In this document: positions 10,689-23,140 of the stretch, piece after piece
Layout of the letters: each line of letters begins with the position of its first letter
Position numbering within the stretch: the stretch's first letter is position 1
From: Adiantum capillus-veneris
Lineage: Eukaryota > Streptophyta > Polypodiopsida > Polypodiales > Pteridaceae
NCBI GenBank assembly: GCA_014529385.2
Contig: CM043947.1
Location: forward strand, 133,129,891 to 133,193,890
Reading direction: 5' to 3'
Length of the DNA stretch: 64,000 bases
Notes under the pieces: generated by a model
Seen by the model: only the letters and a program-made list of their open reading frames with translations
What the model was told of the DNA's origin: nothing
Database searches by the model: none
Made by a program: the position numbers and the translations under genes

Positions 10689-13015
10689 CTGTGTACATTA
10701 TGAACAGGACACCTACAGCTGCGGTGCATGATGTAACACTTGAGGAAAAGTTCACAGGTACAAAGCCTGATTTGACACACTTGAAAGTGTTTGGCTGCAT
10801 AGCTTACGTGCATGTACCAGATGAGTTGCGTAGGAAATTGGATCCTAAAGCAGAGAAATGTATTCTTGTGGGATATTCCCTTGAACAAAAGGGGTACAGG
10901 TGCTACAATCCTACTACACGAGAATTACGAGTGAGCAGAGATGTAGTCTTTGATGAGATGAGCAGCTGGTACAGTAATGCACATGGCACTATTGGGGCTG
11001 ATGTAAAAGATGATGTGGTTGTACAAAATGTGAGGCCACAGTCACAGGTTTTGAGTGGACCACAAGAGTCCTCTTCTCGTGGCTCTGTTGAGAAACCATG
11101 GAATGGTAGACTACGTACGCAGGTTACTCCACCAACAGGTACAGGGAATGTATCACGAAAAGGAAAGGAAAAGGTTGATGAACCTCCCTTTATGGCTGAT
11201 GCATCATCAGGTTTTTCACATGTAGACATGGATTCAGATGGTTTTGAACAAAGTCTTGATGAGGAATTTGGAATTTCGGCTGTCAGGACACCTGGTGTAA
11301 GGAAAATACAAGAAGATGCTAGAGGGCAAAGGAGTGACCCAGGACCGCGCAGATCTAATAGAGTCAAAAATCCAGTTCAGAAATTGACTTATGATGGGTA
11401 TCTAGCGCATCACCAAGCCTACATGGCTAAGGTGATATAGGATATGGAGCCCACATGTTTTGAGGATACAGTTGGAAATGTGCATGTGGATGATGCAATG
11501 AATGAAGAGATGGCTGCATTGGAAGCAAACGACACATGGGAGTTGGTGCCATTGCCAAGTGGCAAGAAAGCTATTGGCTGTAAATGGGTGTATAAAACCA
11601 AGAATAAGGCTAATGGTAACATTAAGCATCACAAGGCAAAGCTGGTCGCAAAGGGTTATGCATAGACGTATGGCATAGACTATGAGGAGACCTTTGCTCC
11701 AGTGGCAAAGATGACGACTGTGAGAGCTTTCATAGTAGTGGCTGCATCTAGAGGATGGATTATGCATCAAATGGATGTAAAGAATGCCTTCTTGAATGGT
11801 GAGTTGCAAGAGGAAGTGTATATGGATCAGCCACCTGGTTATGTCGATCTAGGTTACCCAGATTATGTATGTAGACTTCTCAAATCTTTGTATGGTTTGA
11901 AGCAGGGCTCTAGAGCATGGTATGACAGGATTGCCAAGTATCTTGTCAGTATTGGTTTTAGGAGAGCTCATGCTGATCATTCACTCTATGTACGTGAGAG
12001 TGATGTGGGGATTGTGGTCATTACCATATATGTAGATGACCTTATTATTGTTGGTGACAATGCTATGGAGATTGACCATGTGAAGGGTCTTCTCAAACAG
12101 GAGTTTGAAATGAAAGATTTAGGCGAGTTGCGCTACTTTCTTGGCATTGAGGTGATCAGGACTCCAGAGGGTGTATGGCTATCATAGAGACAATATGCTT
12201 TGGACATGTTTTCAAAGTATGGTATGGCTGATTGTAAGACAATTTCTATTCCCTTGGATGTGAATGCAAAGCTGAGTGCAGAGAAGGGTGATGTTGTTGA
12301 GGATGTCAACATGTACAGGAAGATTGTGGGTAGTCTAATCTACTTGACTATCACGAGGCCAGACTTGAGCTACACAGTAGGCTTGGAGAGTCAGTTCATG
12401 CAGCTTCCGAGGAAGCCACATTTGGATGGAGTACGACGCACACTTAGGTATGTGCAAGGTACTCTTGACTACGCATTGTTCTATGCAGCATAGGCACCAT
12501 TAGCATTGTATGGGTATGCAGATGCAGATTGGGCAGGTAGCATTTTTGATAGGAGATCTACGAGTGGCTTCATGTTCTCTTTTGGGAGTGTTGATGTTAC
12601 TTGGAGCAGCAAAAAGCAACCTACGGTTGCTTTATTGAGCACAGAGGCCGAGTACAGAGGTGCAGTAGTTGCGGCGTGCGAGGTAGCTTGGCTACACACA
12701 TTACTTGAGGACTTGGGAGTGCAGGTGGACCAGCAGATTTTCATCCATTGTGACAACCTCAGCAACATGCAGTTGGCTAGGAACCCAGTGTTCCATGCCA
12801 GGACCAAACACATAGAGGTCCATTACTACTACGTTCGAGAGCGAGTGTTGGCGGGCGACATCGACTTGGTCTACGTCAGCACAGAGGAGCAGATAGCAGA
12901 TATCTTTACCAAGGCCCTCGGAGCTGAGAAGCTTCGACGTTTCCGGACTATGCTTGGACTCTGCGACATGCAGAGCTCGAGGGGGAGTGTTGAGATGTCG
13001 AGCTCTACACCTTAA
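10689..13015 (+). pseudogene. Copia polyprotein fragment (integrase end, RT, RNase H) with four in-frame TAG codons
   Basis: One unbroken frame with no indels. Integrase C-terminal part with KVFGCIAYVHVP and a copia linker; RT from KWVYKTKNK with QMDVKNAFLNGEL and the catalytic YVDDLI near 12030; RNase H with YADADWAGS near 12515, LLSTEAEYRG and IFTKALG near the end. Stops are TAG at 11438, 11663, 12185 and 12491. All four fall where Gln is usual or plausible in copia proteins (for example before TYGIDYEETFAPV), so each can be one CAG-to-TAG change. The true stop is TAA at 13013. The reading frame is otherwise pristine, so nonsense arose by point transition only. Confidence 0.92.
12978..12987 (+). 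other. Copia polypurine tract
   Basis: A GAGGGGGAG run directly before the LTR start TGTTGAG, the standard arrangement in plant copia elements. It lies inside the end of the coding frame. Confidence 0.7.
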
Positions 13016-13297
13016 GCTGGCATCCACTACGGGTCTTGGCCGCTTACGTCATTTACTCACTGGCTTGTTGGGTGACCGTGCCAGTGATTCTACAGCTGGA
13101 CTACACTTATAGTGCCAGCCTAGTATGCTTCTAGCAAGTTCACACTTAGTGACCGCATGTACATATGTGCTACTTTTCAGCTTTAGCACTTAGTCATTTT
13201 GTACTCTCTTTTCTGTGAAGAAGAAGAAGAAGCTTTCCATCTCTGTGTGCTTTGTGCTTGTCTTGTGTAGCTCTCTTGCATCCTCATTCGTTACACA
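12988..13297 (+). repeat. Copia 3' LTR
   Basis: Starts TGTTGAGATG after the polypurine tract. The end is placed at TTACACA (13297), just before recognisable LINE endonuclease codons. About 310 bp, a normal copia LTR size. No second copy is in the window, so the end is inferred. Confidence 0.65.
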
Positions 13298-13544
13298 ATA
13301 GTCATACATACCCCACCCTGGATGCCTCCAAGTCAAAACCAGCTGACCAAAAGGTAGTATATCATCCACGCAAAATCTGACCACATCGTCGAATGCGGCT
13401 CTCACACAGATAGTGCTCCTGAAGCATAAGGAGATCAATCTCTCCTCCCACAAGGCAACGTTGAAGCTCCTGACGCAATCGGCCCCGTTGTCGCTGAAAC
13501 TGAGGCCCACCTAGTTCCTGCACGTTCCATGAGACGATCCTCAT
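13298..13544 (-). pseudogene. LINE ORF2 endonuclease N-terminus
   Basis: The minus frame starts MRIVSWNVQELG, the hallmark of LINE APE endonucleases (IVSWNVRGL), and continues to LLMLQEHYLCESRIR. A stop then appears, and similarity continues in another frame until the copia LTR. Only the first ~80 codons remain in the window. Confidence 0.75.
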
Positions 13545-13559
13545 GGGGAGCGAGAGAGA

Positions 13560-15072
13560 ACAGATGCTACCGCAGCAGAAAGACGGGCTATCTTCGAGAG
13601 GCTTGCGGCAGTAAGACAGGCTATCTTCGACGCTGGCTTGGATGGGGAGTAATCCGCATCCGAGCGTCCTCTAGATAGGCGTGATTGCAGAGAGTGCCTA
13701 GCCCAATCCCAAGCAGAGCGACCCTTTGCGTAAAGCAACCTCCTCTGTCCAGGAGTCCTCATGAATGTATACATAGCAAGGCAAACACTGCGTATTAGCA
13801 AAGAAGTACACCACAATGTGCCTACATCCTGCTGAGTCAGGGCGTGTCACCACAAACTTGGCCAATGGCCACAAAGTCTGCAACAAATCTATAACTCCAA
13901 GTTCTCCCATGTGGTGAGAGAACTCGAGGACCTGTCTATGCAACCATCCCAACACTGAGTCGAGGGACCACTCTGTCTCGACCCTACCACAGAGGGGGAA
14001 GGAGAAACCAACTACTAAGTCCAAGGCCTCTTTCCCTCTAGCGGCGAGGAACAAAGCATGGACCCTGAAGCAGGCTGCCTCGTGGTCTGCTGCGGAATCG
14101 CCGAGAAAGCGAGTGAACCGGTAGTCGAAGAAGTCCCAGCGGCGTCGGAGGTCAATGCTCTTCAGACCACGAGGGATAGCTGTAAGGAAAGATGTCTGAA
14201 TCTACAAAGGGGGCCGCAAGAAGGGCTGACCCTCTCGCTAGGCGACTCGTGGCAAAGGCGCTGCCAAGAGATCTCCTAGCCGCCAGAGAGGGACCAGTCT
14301 CCTGAGTCAACTGTGGAACTAGAGCAGGAGGGGGGGGAGAAGGAGCTGGGGGGCGCGGAGGAGAAGAGGGGTGGGATGGGGCGACAGAGGTAGAGGGGCG
14401 AGGTGGAGAGGCGACGGGAGTAGAAGGCGGGGGGGAGGATGAGGAAGAGAAGGGGAACTCTGAGGGGGAGCGGTTGTCGAGGGTGAAGTGGAGGTGGAGG
14501 TTGCTGCAGGGGTCTCCTCCAGCTCAAGAGGACCAAAGTGGTTCCCCGTGGGAACCCAATGCTGCTGAGTAGGCACCTGAGGGCCACTCTGAGTGGCGAC
14601 GGCCATGGGCCTGCTACCACCCCTCCTCCGCTGGAGCCCCAGGCTCGGAGGGTGGCTCCAAATCTGTGCGCTGTGCCGCTGATTGTGGCTGCGGACCAGC
14701 CCTAGCAGGCCGGGTTGAGGCTCTGGTGGAGGTCGCGGCCTCCTCCGTGGAGAGGTCTTCGCTAGGTGGCCCATCTGTCGGCAAATGAAGCATTGGTTCG
14801 GGAGGCCCGAGTACTCCACACTTTGTCTAAACCAACCCCCACTCACCCGAGGCAAAAGGATGACCTTCGGGAGCGTGTGGGTATCTTTGACCAAAACTCG
14901 AACTGAGGGGATGCCAGCCGCCTTGGCAGCTACTGATGCTGCCGTACGAGATGTCTCCAGGACAGTCCCGATGGCGGAGCCGATCCTGGAAAGAAGTGGT
15001 AGGTACTCCCTCCGTAAACCCGGAAAGCAAAGTGAGATGGGGATGCAGGGAAATGATTGTCTGAGGATGCAA
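13560..15072 (-). pseudogene. LINE ORF1 (nucleic-acid-binding, zinc knuckle), degraded
   Basis: The frame over about 15060-14319 has a plant LINE ORF1 layout: a segment with PLLSRIGSAIGTVLE and VRVLVKD, then WFRQSVEYSGLPNQCFICRQMGHLAKT. In that zinc knuckle the final Cys is replaced by Ser. A Pro/Ser-rich low-complexity tail follows. The frame breaks before 14054, and the segment down to 13560 is probably the ORF1 end and inter-ORF spacer. Confidence 0.65.
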
Positions 15073-16379
15073 TCAATCTTTGGTACTAATGCACATGTAC
15101 AGGAGGATGGCAATGTATTTGGGTTCAAGAGGTTGCCAAGAACATTGTTGTTGCAACTTGACAATTTTGGTTCAGAAAATAAGAATCGATATGTGTTTGC
15201 ATGCCTATCATTGTTGGTTGCACGAGGAGTCTCTGACATTGTACAACTTGGATTTCTTATGGTTGGTCACACTCATGAAGACATTGATGCATTGTTCAGT
15301 CGCTTTTCTAAGAAGCTTAGAAAACAAGCCATTTTTACATTTCCACATTTGATGAAGATCTTCAGTGAGTGTGTTAGCATGCATCCAACACCTTTTCTCC
15401 TACAAAAGGTGGCAAAATTTAAAGGATTTGTAAAGGGGTTCTTACATGATGGAGCAGATAGCTTAGTGGGTCATTCAAAGCCATTGCAATTTAGGTTCTA
15501 TATGAGTGATGGAATACCTTTGATGCAATACAAAGTGCACCCTAAAAATGTGGATTGGTTACCCGAAAATGGTATAGAGTTATGGAAGAGAAATGACCAA
15601 GGAGGAGCCAAGATTCCTAAAGGTGTTCCAAAAGTATTACCACCCTTTGAGTATGTTAAAGATAGTGAGAAAGTTATGGAAGGAATAAAGAAGTATGTTA
15701 GTGGTGGAAAGATCACTTGCAAGAGAAAGGAGATGAAAGTGAGTATGCTAGGTGGATCAACCCAGTTCTTATGTACTGGGAGAATCTCATGCAATCTATG
15801 CAAAACCCTCGACAAAGTGAAAACACTTTATTTGATGAATTTTGGCCAAGGAGTATGCGTGAACAAGATCATCCTCTTGATTTTCCATTGGAAGATGGTC
15901 TAGATGAAGCACTTGACATAATAGAGGACCACTATTGTGGTCCAATGCGCAACAAACCTGCTGAGGAGTTCAACCCAGCTCTTGATGTGGCAAAGGGAGA
16001 CTTTGTACTTGTGCAACCTTGTGATGAAAATTACCCAATTTGGTTAGGAGTGGCAGCAACAGATATTGATAAGAACAATGACTCGACAACCTATCTTCAA
16101 GTGAAGATACAATACTGGGCACCAATTTCAAAGAAGAAGAATGCAAGTGATGTGGAGGTTTAGAAGGATTGTTGGAACAAGTGTCGGAGAGAGAACATCA
16201 ATGATCCTCAACGTTGGGAAGACACTAGTTGCATCATTTGGGCATGGAAGCCCAAGGGTGGACGAATTCCTGAAAAAGTCAAGATTCCAAAGGCAATAAT
16301 CCTCAAGGCCAAAGAGAGTCAGTTGAAACTTGATGAACATGAGGCACCATCAAATGTCAATGCAAATGAAGAGGAATGA
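15073..16379 (+). pseudogene. C-terminal part of a DDE-like gene (paralogue of the gene at 58.4-61.6 kb)
   Basis: Encodes LLLQLDNFGSENKNRY, GFLMVGHTHEDIDALFSRF, FTFPHLMKIF, VGHSKPLQF and MQYKVHPKN, then after a frame change near 15700 YPIWLGVA and KIQYWAPIS, ending in a WEDTSCIIWAWKPKGGRI block. These match the minus-strand gene at 58.4-61.2 kb along their length. I associate them with eukaryotic proteins carrying the uncharacterised DUF7869-type domain, a probable DDE/D nuclease fold; no search was run. An in-frame TAG at 16161 probably replaces Gln. The N-terminal two thirds are missing, cut off at the LINE junction. Confidence 0.75.
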
Positions 16380-16857
16380 TCGCTTAGCATTCGCCTTTCA
16401 ACTTTGTAATCTTCCAATTAGTCCACCCATAGCTATGGTCATTATCAATATTGATAATGGCATCCCACCTTTGTAATCTTCAAGAAATCTTATTCAATAT
16501 GAATGGTGTTTTTTTTTCACATTAGTCACCCAAGTTTTTCTTGCAACTTACATTTTAATTGTTTTATCAAATGAAGCATGTGTGGGAAGAAAATTTTCGG
16601 TGCACGAGCATGTGTGTGTGTATGTGTATTTGTAAACTAACATGTGCAAAAACACTCTAGTGTATAGTATGGTTGTTGAAAACGGACCATATTGGATCTT
16701 GCAGACTCATAAGCATCCACTAAACATTGTATCTCAGTTTTCATATGTGCAACAACCTAGTACAATACAACCTTACCTCAAGTCCATGAGACACAAAGAA
16801 TCGTCCCAAATGTGTGAATTTTTCCCTATTTTCCTAAATAGGTGTTCAATGTCAATT
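16380..16857. other. Non-coding, 3' flank of the DDE-like fragment
   Basis: AT-rich. Contains a short palindrome ATTATCAATATTGATAAT at about 16440 and a TG-rich stretch near 16610. I see no gene. Confidence 0.5.
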
Positions 16858-18010
16858 CTAGGTCGTGACTATGCTAGACTCCCCTTTATTTTCCATATTT
16901 TCATCTCTTTGCGAGTCTTCACCATGACTAGCACGCTTTACCCCCATGGCATCTACCCCTTTAACCTTGGTTTTACCTTTTGCCACTCCCTTGATATCCT
17001 CCTCCACTTTCTCCTTTCCCTTACCTTCAAGACTGATGACACTTACTGCTTTGTTGTCAATTGGTGGTGGGGGTAAGGGTGGAATGAGAGGTTGTGGTGG
17101 TGGTCGGGGATGTGGTTGAATGGGTGGGTGTAGGATTTGCATAGGTGGTGCTTGTTGTGGTGCCCTCGGTGATGGTGGTCTTGCTCTCGGTGGTGAAATC
17201 TAGTTTTCTATGGCTCCTCTGTTGAAATTATGCCTCCTTGGGTGTGGGTAGTAATACATGCCATGTCCATCTTCCCCACAATTTTAGTAGTGGTACTCTT
17301 GGTTCTGCCTTCATTTTCCTCTCCCTTGATCTTGATGTGTGCATGCCCTTGTTGAACCAAATGGACTGAGAGATTCTCAAGCTGGCTCGTGATTCGGTTG
17401 AGCAAGTCTTGTTGATCTTTGAGTGATTCTTATGGTTGACTCCTCTGTGCGGTTGTTGTGGGTGGTGCAAGAGGTGGTCCAATCCGATTGGATTCCTCTT
17501 CATAGGCATTTCTAGCTTGTAGGTGAAACTTCTTGTTTTTAAGATGGGCCACTTCAACTTCTAGCTCCTACATAGCAGAAAACCTTCTCTGTCTCTTTAA
17601 GAGTTGGCCATAACCCAGCCACAAATCGATCCTTCTTTAGGAAATGAGGTTCCCCCTTATCCTCTCTCAACAATGTAACCCATCACCCCCATAGATCTAC
17701 AAACAATGTAACCCATCACCCCCATAGATCTACAAACTTTGACTCATATGATGTGTACTCTATCATGCTACCTTTCTTTAACTCCATCAACAATTGCCAT
17801 GGATTTTTGGATGTTGTGTCCTCTCCAAAACGCTTGACAAAGGATGCTCTTAATAAGTCCCACCTTTCCTTTGTTGCCCTTGTGACAAGGCATTGTACCA
17901 TGACCTTGTCTCCACCTTCATTACAAGTGGAAATATGCACAAGCGCGAAGCATCATCATCTCTCTCAAAGATGACACATGCTATTTCTAAGTTGTCTAGA
18001 AAGCCTGCAT
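16858..18010 (-). pseudogene. Relic of a Tat-type gag
   Basis: Several minus-strand fragments in different frames match element B gag. They include a Lys/Glu-rich piece with KGKEKVEE and GVDAMGVKRA (16858-17142), a piece with GEENEGRTKSTT (17208-17405), and ESKFVDLWG with an upstream capsid-like segment (17716-17940). A 31-base unit at 17680-17735 is duplicated in tandem. Multiple frameshifts show an old, dead copy. Confidence 0.7.
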
Positions 18011-18724
18011 CTTACCAGTGAAGGTTGGAAATACTAGGTGAGAAAGTTAACTTTGACCAAAAACGTGTCTTTTTTTTAAGATTCAATGCATGGATGCTTG
18101 GTAGATGGAAAAGATTCTATACAAGGATGAAAATAACTACATCAAAAGATACTTTATGGTTAATCATAGGGAGGATAAAGGGTAGAGAAGAAGTGTTTAT
18201 CTCTTGCATTCGCTATCTACCAAACATGGTTGTAATGAGTTGTTGGTAGAACATCTTGTGGTCCAAGATTACTTTGATTGATTAAATTCTTTGTGGTGTA
18301 TAAGGTTAATCTCTTGCGAAAGGTTGATGCACTGGGTCCATCACATGATAGTATGGAAAGGCTCCTTCCTTTGTGGTGGAAGGTTATAGTCGTGGGTGTA
18401 GAGCTCTTGATAGTCGAGATCAAATTATAATACCACATGACAAGGTCTTCTTTGTCTTCTAGCTCTAGGATTTCCCCTCTAGAAATCTCTTGGAAAAGAT
18501 TGAACTCTCTCTCTTTGAGAAACTTCACTTTTGTGCAAGATAAAGTTCAGAGCATACACGGGTGTGATGAGATAGGTGGTGAGTCTTACCACTTGTAAAT
18601 TAATCCGAATCGGATTGATACGTAGCAGGCTTCAAAGTCATCATCATAACCTTGATCCATAAGTAACACTCCTTGAAGGTGGAGGGTCTTGTCTTTCTTT
18701 CAAGCAAACCCTCCAGGTAGTGAA
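18011..18724. other. Unassigned, probably leader of the Tat relic
   Basis: A minus-strand ORF at 18217-18528 has no recognisable domain. The stretch ends where chromovirus RT coding starts near 18725. No gene is supported. Confidence 0.35.
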
Positions 18725-21425
18725 CCAATTTCAAAAAGACCCTACAAAATCTCCCTCCCTGAAGCTATTGAATTAAAATAACAGCTTCGTCAGCTTAGTG
18801 AACAAGGATTCATAAGACCAAGCATTTCACCTTGGGGAGTGCCTGTTCTATTCCAAAAGAAGAAGGAAGGATCTTTACGTCTCTGCATCGATTATAGGGG
18901 ACTTAACCAGGTATCGGTAAAGAATAAGTATCCTATTCCTCACATCGATGAATTTCTTGATAGATTACATGGAGCCAAAGTATTCACAAAAATTGATCTC
19001 AGATCAGGTTACCATCAAATCTAGATTAACGAGGCAGATATTTACAAAACTGCTTTCAACACCCGGTATGGGCATTATGAGTTCATCGTGATGCCTTTTG
19101 GTCTTACGAATGCTCTGGCTACTTTTAACCGTCTCATGCAGGATATATTCAGAGAATATCTGGATGATTTTGTGTTGGTGTTTTTCGATGATATCCTGGT
19201 ATATTGCAAGGATGAAAAAGAGCATGAAGGCCATTTACGTAAAGTACTTGATCTTCTACGCCAACATCAGTTATATGCCAAGATGAGTAAATGTGTGTTT
19301 TTCACACCCGAATAGTTATCTTGGTTTTATAATAAACCCTCAAGGAATTTCAGTAGACCCCGCAAAGATTAAGGATATAATAGACTGGCCACAACCCAAA
19401 ACGGTCAGTGAGATTCGAGGATTTTTGGGCATTACAGGATGGTATAGAATCTTCGTCAAAGATTATACAGTCATCGCCTCACCCTTGATGCAGCTACTTA
19501 AAAAGACAGCCAAACTTACATGGGAAAAAGAATAGGTGGATTGTTTCCTCAAACTAAAACAAAATCTCACATCAGCCCTTGTACTCAAACTTTCTGACTT
19601 CACTCAAGAGTTTGAAGTAGTAACAGATGCCAGCGATCTTGCTATAGGAGGAGTCTTAAACCAAGAAGGCAGACCAGTCGCCTTTACTTCTCAAAAATTA
19701 AGAATCCATGAGCCAAATTATCCAACTCATGATCTGGAACTCCTAGCTGTCATTCATGCTCTAAAACTCTAAAGGCACTATCTTCTAGGAGGGAAGTTCT
19801 AGTCAATCACCAATCATCAGAGTTTAAAATGGATTTTCTCAAAAGTAACACTCAACATGAGGCAGAGAAGATGGATAGAACTCTTAAAGGAATATGATTT
19901 TGAAATAAAATATAAACCAGGGAAAGAGAATGTGGTTGCTGACGCTCTTAGCCGTAAGGTTTTTCTAGGGGCTATTTCCACAGTCGACAATCCAATCCTA
20001 AACAAGGTTAAGGAAGCTTCCTTGGAAGATAAGGATTATCAAAAACTTCTACAGATTATTAATCAACAGGACCTAAAAGAGAAAGATAAAGACAAAATCA
20101 AGGATTATACACTTGAGAATAGGCTTCTCTATTATAAGTATCGGCTTTACATTCCTAAGAATCCAACATTAAAGGAGTTAATCCTTTATGAAGGACACAA
20201 CGCTCCATTTGCCAGCCATCCTGGGTATGCAAAGACCCTTAATGCCATAAGGAAAAGCTATTTCTGGCCAGGAATGAAAGGAGATATACTTCACTACATC
20301 AGACAATGTCTGTCAAAGGATTAAGGCTGAACGAGTAATGATGCCAGGAAAACTTCAACCTCTTGACATTCCTCAAATGAAGTGGGAACTCATAAGCATG
20401 GACTTTGTAACAGGACTTCCCACTGTTCAAGGGGGTTACGACTCTATTATGGTGGTAGTTGATATGTTGACTAAAGTATCCCATTTGATGCCTATAAAAA
20501 CAACTTACACTGCATCAGACATAAGCCGTCTCTTTATCAAAGAGATCTTCAGATTACACGGAATTCCTAAGGGAATAGTCAGTGACAGAGATGCAAAATT
20601 CACTTCAAAATTTTGGAAAGCTTTATTTGAATCCTTAGGTATCCAGCTATGTTGCAGTACATCCTATCACCCTCAGACAGACGGCCAGACGGAAAGAGTG
20701 AATCAAGTTATTGAAGACATCCTTAGAGCCTATTGTAGTAGAGAACCCTGGAAATGGATCCAATTTCTTCCTCTAGTGGAATTTGCCTATAACTCATCCT
20801 TTCATAAAAGCATTGGGATGTCACCATTTAATGCTGGCATGAATGTATATCACCCCTAAACTTTTTTGACCCTAGTACAAAAGTAGAAGCTTCAAAGAAA
20901 ATGTTGGAGGAGATGGATGACCAAACCAAAGCCATGCGACAAGACATTCAGGCATCCAAGGACCGTCAAAAACAATATGCTGATAAAAAAAGGTCTGATC
21001 GGTTTTTCAAACAAGGGGATAAAGTATTCCTTAGGGTACGGCCAAAGAGAAGCACTTTATCCTTGGGAGAATACAAAAAACTAAGCCCCAGATATTGTGG
21101 ACCTTATGAAGTGATTAAAGTAATCAGTAATCAAGCTTACAAACTAAAACTACCTGAGCACCTCAAGGTCCATAATGTATTCCATATCAGTCTTCTAAAA
21201 CCCTACATCCCAAATCCCAATCACACCCTAGATGACGAACAGATTGTGATGCAGAAGCAGGGAATTCTTGAACTCCAACCAGATTGTATTCTCGACATTA
21301 GGGAAAGGAGTCTACGAAATAGAGTTATCATAGAACATTTAGTAAAGTGGAAGGACTACCCCATTGAAGACGCCACCTGGGAGGATCATGTATCACTTCA
21401 CAAAGATTTCCCCAATTTCGGATGA
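18725..21425 (+). pseudogene. Chromovirus (Ty3/gypsy) pol: RT, RNase H, integrase, chromodomain; decayed
   Basis: Begins inside RT (YKISLPEAIEL), so gag, protease and the 5' LTR are missing. RT has [10 protein letters not shown] and FFDDIL near 19185. RNase H has TDASDLAIGGVL (19625). Integrase has MDFVTGLP, VSDRDAKF and QTDGQTERVNQ (20395-20710). The C-terminus carries a chromodomain (IIEHLVKWKDYP...TWEDH, about 21320-21400), which targets related elements to heterochromatin. Lesions: TAA near 18793, TAG at 19022, a frameshift near 19316, TAG at 19533, TAA at 19770 (expected Trp), TAG at 19800 (expected Gln), and frameshifts near 20300 and 20860. Confidence 0.9.
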
Positions 21426-21437
21426 GATGAGGACATC

Positions 21438-21460
21438 TCAATTCCTTAAGTTGGGGTCAT
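21438..21460 (+). other. Chromovirus polypurine region
   Basis: TTAAGTTGGGGTCAT directly precedes the LTR start TGTAAGG. The minus-strand chromovirus has the related GTTGGGGAGGT before its LTR. Confidence 0.55.
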
Positions 21461-21932
21461 TGTAAGGTTTCTAGTTTCTGAAACCTTAAAAATTGTACAA
21501 ATCTTGTAAAATTAACTTGAAAACCATTGTTGAAGGATTCAATCATGGCCGATATTGGTATTTTTGGAATCATAACTAGAGCTTTACTATGGTTAGTAAT
21601 TTTCAGAATCAGAATCCAATAAAATTTGGAAAAGTTACAGGCCCTGAAAGGTTACACTAGGAATTCAATTAGTTAACAAAAATTGGATGGTTTCAGTAAT
21701 TATTATTAACAAAGACTTTCTTATCCTAAGGTTCTAGAATTAACTGATATTCCAATTTTCATCATTAAGAATCAGAAAAATCAACCAAAATCGATTTTGA
21801 AAGCTGAGGGGGCAGTGTGGAGCTATGGGGAACCTGCCAGAGATCCACATAGCAGCAGTTGGCGCTACCTTGAAGTTAAGGGCTTGCTTGGGATATCAAA
21901 ACATGCCAGCAACAGCCCGGGGCCCAGAAAAA

Positions 21933-21942
21933 CTATAAAAAG
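21933..21942 (+). promoter_or_regulatory. Chromovirus LTR TATA box
   Basis: CTATAAAAAG about 470 bases into the LTR, followed by an AT-rich transcribed-type region with CTCTCTCTC motifs. The position fits the LTR promoter. Confidence 0.5.
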
Positions 21943-22383
21943 ATCCCCTTTCCTTCATAAAAAATTAAACTTGGAGCCTTGACACACTCTCTCTCATCTA
22001 GAGAGACTGCTACACAAAAATCACTAGAGATCAATCTCTAGTTGGTTAATTAATCGGTAATTAGCCTAATCCTTCTTAATTAGCAAAGCTAGGTTAACTT
22101 ATTTTCTTAATAAATTAAAGATTAATTATATATATACTCAAAAATACTCTTTTGATTAAATATTCTCTTTTGAATGTTGTAATTAAGCTTAAGGATATTA
22201 AGCTAATTAATTATTATATCATATTAGGGCTAAAATTATCAATGTTAACCATAAATTAATGGGAATTATATTGATTAAGTTTAGATTATATTGAGATAAT
22301 TATCAGAGCTGCATTAGACTATCATTAAGCTAGAAAAATCATCTTATAATTTTCTGAGTAATTTAACTAATTATTTTAGCATA

Positions 22384-23140
22384 ATTACACTGTTTTTAGG
22401 ACAAATAAAAAGGGAAAAATTAGCAAATTGATTCAAAAATCTTTGCATTATTTATCAACAGTTAATTACATTTTAGAGAACTTGTGATAATTATGTTAAG
22501 CTCAGGTAATTAGTTTACCTAATTATCTTAGCAGAATTACACTATTTTTTGGACAAATTAAAAGGGGGAAACTAGCAAATTGATTCAAAATGCTTTGATT
22601 TACTTATCAGAGGTTCATCACATTTTAATAAATTGTTGATAATTATGTTAAGCTTAGATAATTAATTTACCTAATTATCTTAGCAAAATTACACTATTTT
22701 TAGGACAATTTAAAAGGGGGAAATTAGCAAATTGATTCTAAATGCTTTGAGTTATTTATTAGAGGTTAATTACATCTTAAAAAACCCATGATAATTATTT
22801 TAGTCTCAAATAATTAATTTACGTAATTATCTTAGTAAAATTACACTATTTTTAGGACAAATTAAAAGGGAGAAATTAGCAAATTGATTCAAAATTCTTT
22901 GAGTTATTCATCAGAGGTTAATCACACCTTAGGAAACCCGTGATAATTATGTTACCCTCAGATAATTAGTTTACCTAATTATCTCAATAACTACATTATT
23001 TTTAAGAAAAAATAAAAGGAGAAAAATAGTAAATTAATCCAAAAACTTTTGATATAATTATCAGAGGTAGAATGTATCTTGGAGAATCCGTGATAAATAC
23101 CCCAATCTCAGATAAATAGTTTAAATACTTATATTCATTA
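22384..23140 (+). repeat. ~152-bp tandem repeat array inside the LTR
   Basis: Five units start with TTACACTATTTTTAGGAC-like sequence at 22384, 22537, 22689, 22841 and 22991, a steady 150-153 base period. Each unit also carries an ATTAGCAAATTGATTC block and a TAATTATCTTAG block. The last unit is the most diverged. Confidence 0.85.

Larger units (their letters stand above)
10689..13297 (+). mobile_element. Ty1/copia element, 3' part, interrupted by Tat element A
   Basis: Coding starts abruptly at 10689 inside integrase (VYIMNRTPTAAVHD). It runs in one frame through reverse transcriptase and RNase H to 13015, with an LTR at 12988-13297. The 5' half must lie left of Tat element A, outside the window. 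The flank after the LTR is LINE endonuclease sequence, so copia probably inserted into a LINE. Confidence 0.9.
13298..15072 (-). mobile_element. L1-type LINE fragment
   Basis: Minus-strand order is an ORF1 with a zinc knuckle, an intervening stretch, then the start of the ORF2 endonuclease. It is cut on the left by the copia LTR and on the right by a plus-strand DDE-like gene fragment. The right edge near 15072 is where ORF1 similarity stops and DDE-like coding begins. GC content is visibly higher than in neighbours. Confidence 0.75.

Noticed and set aside
14785-15072. N-terminal part of the plus-strand 372-residue ORF
   Set aside because: This part is antisense to LINE ORF1; only the part after about 15073 matches the DDE-like gene.
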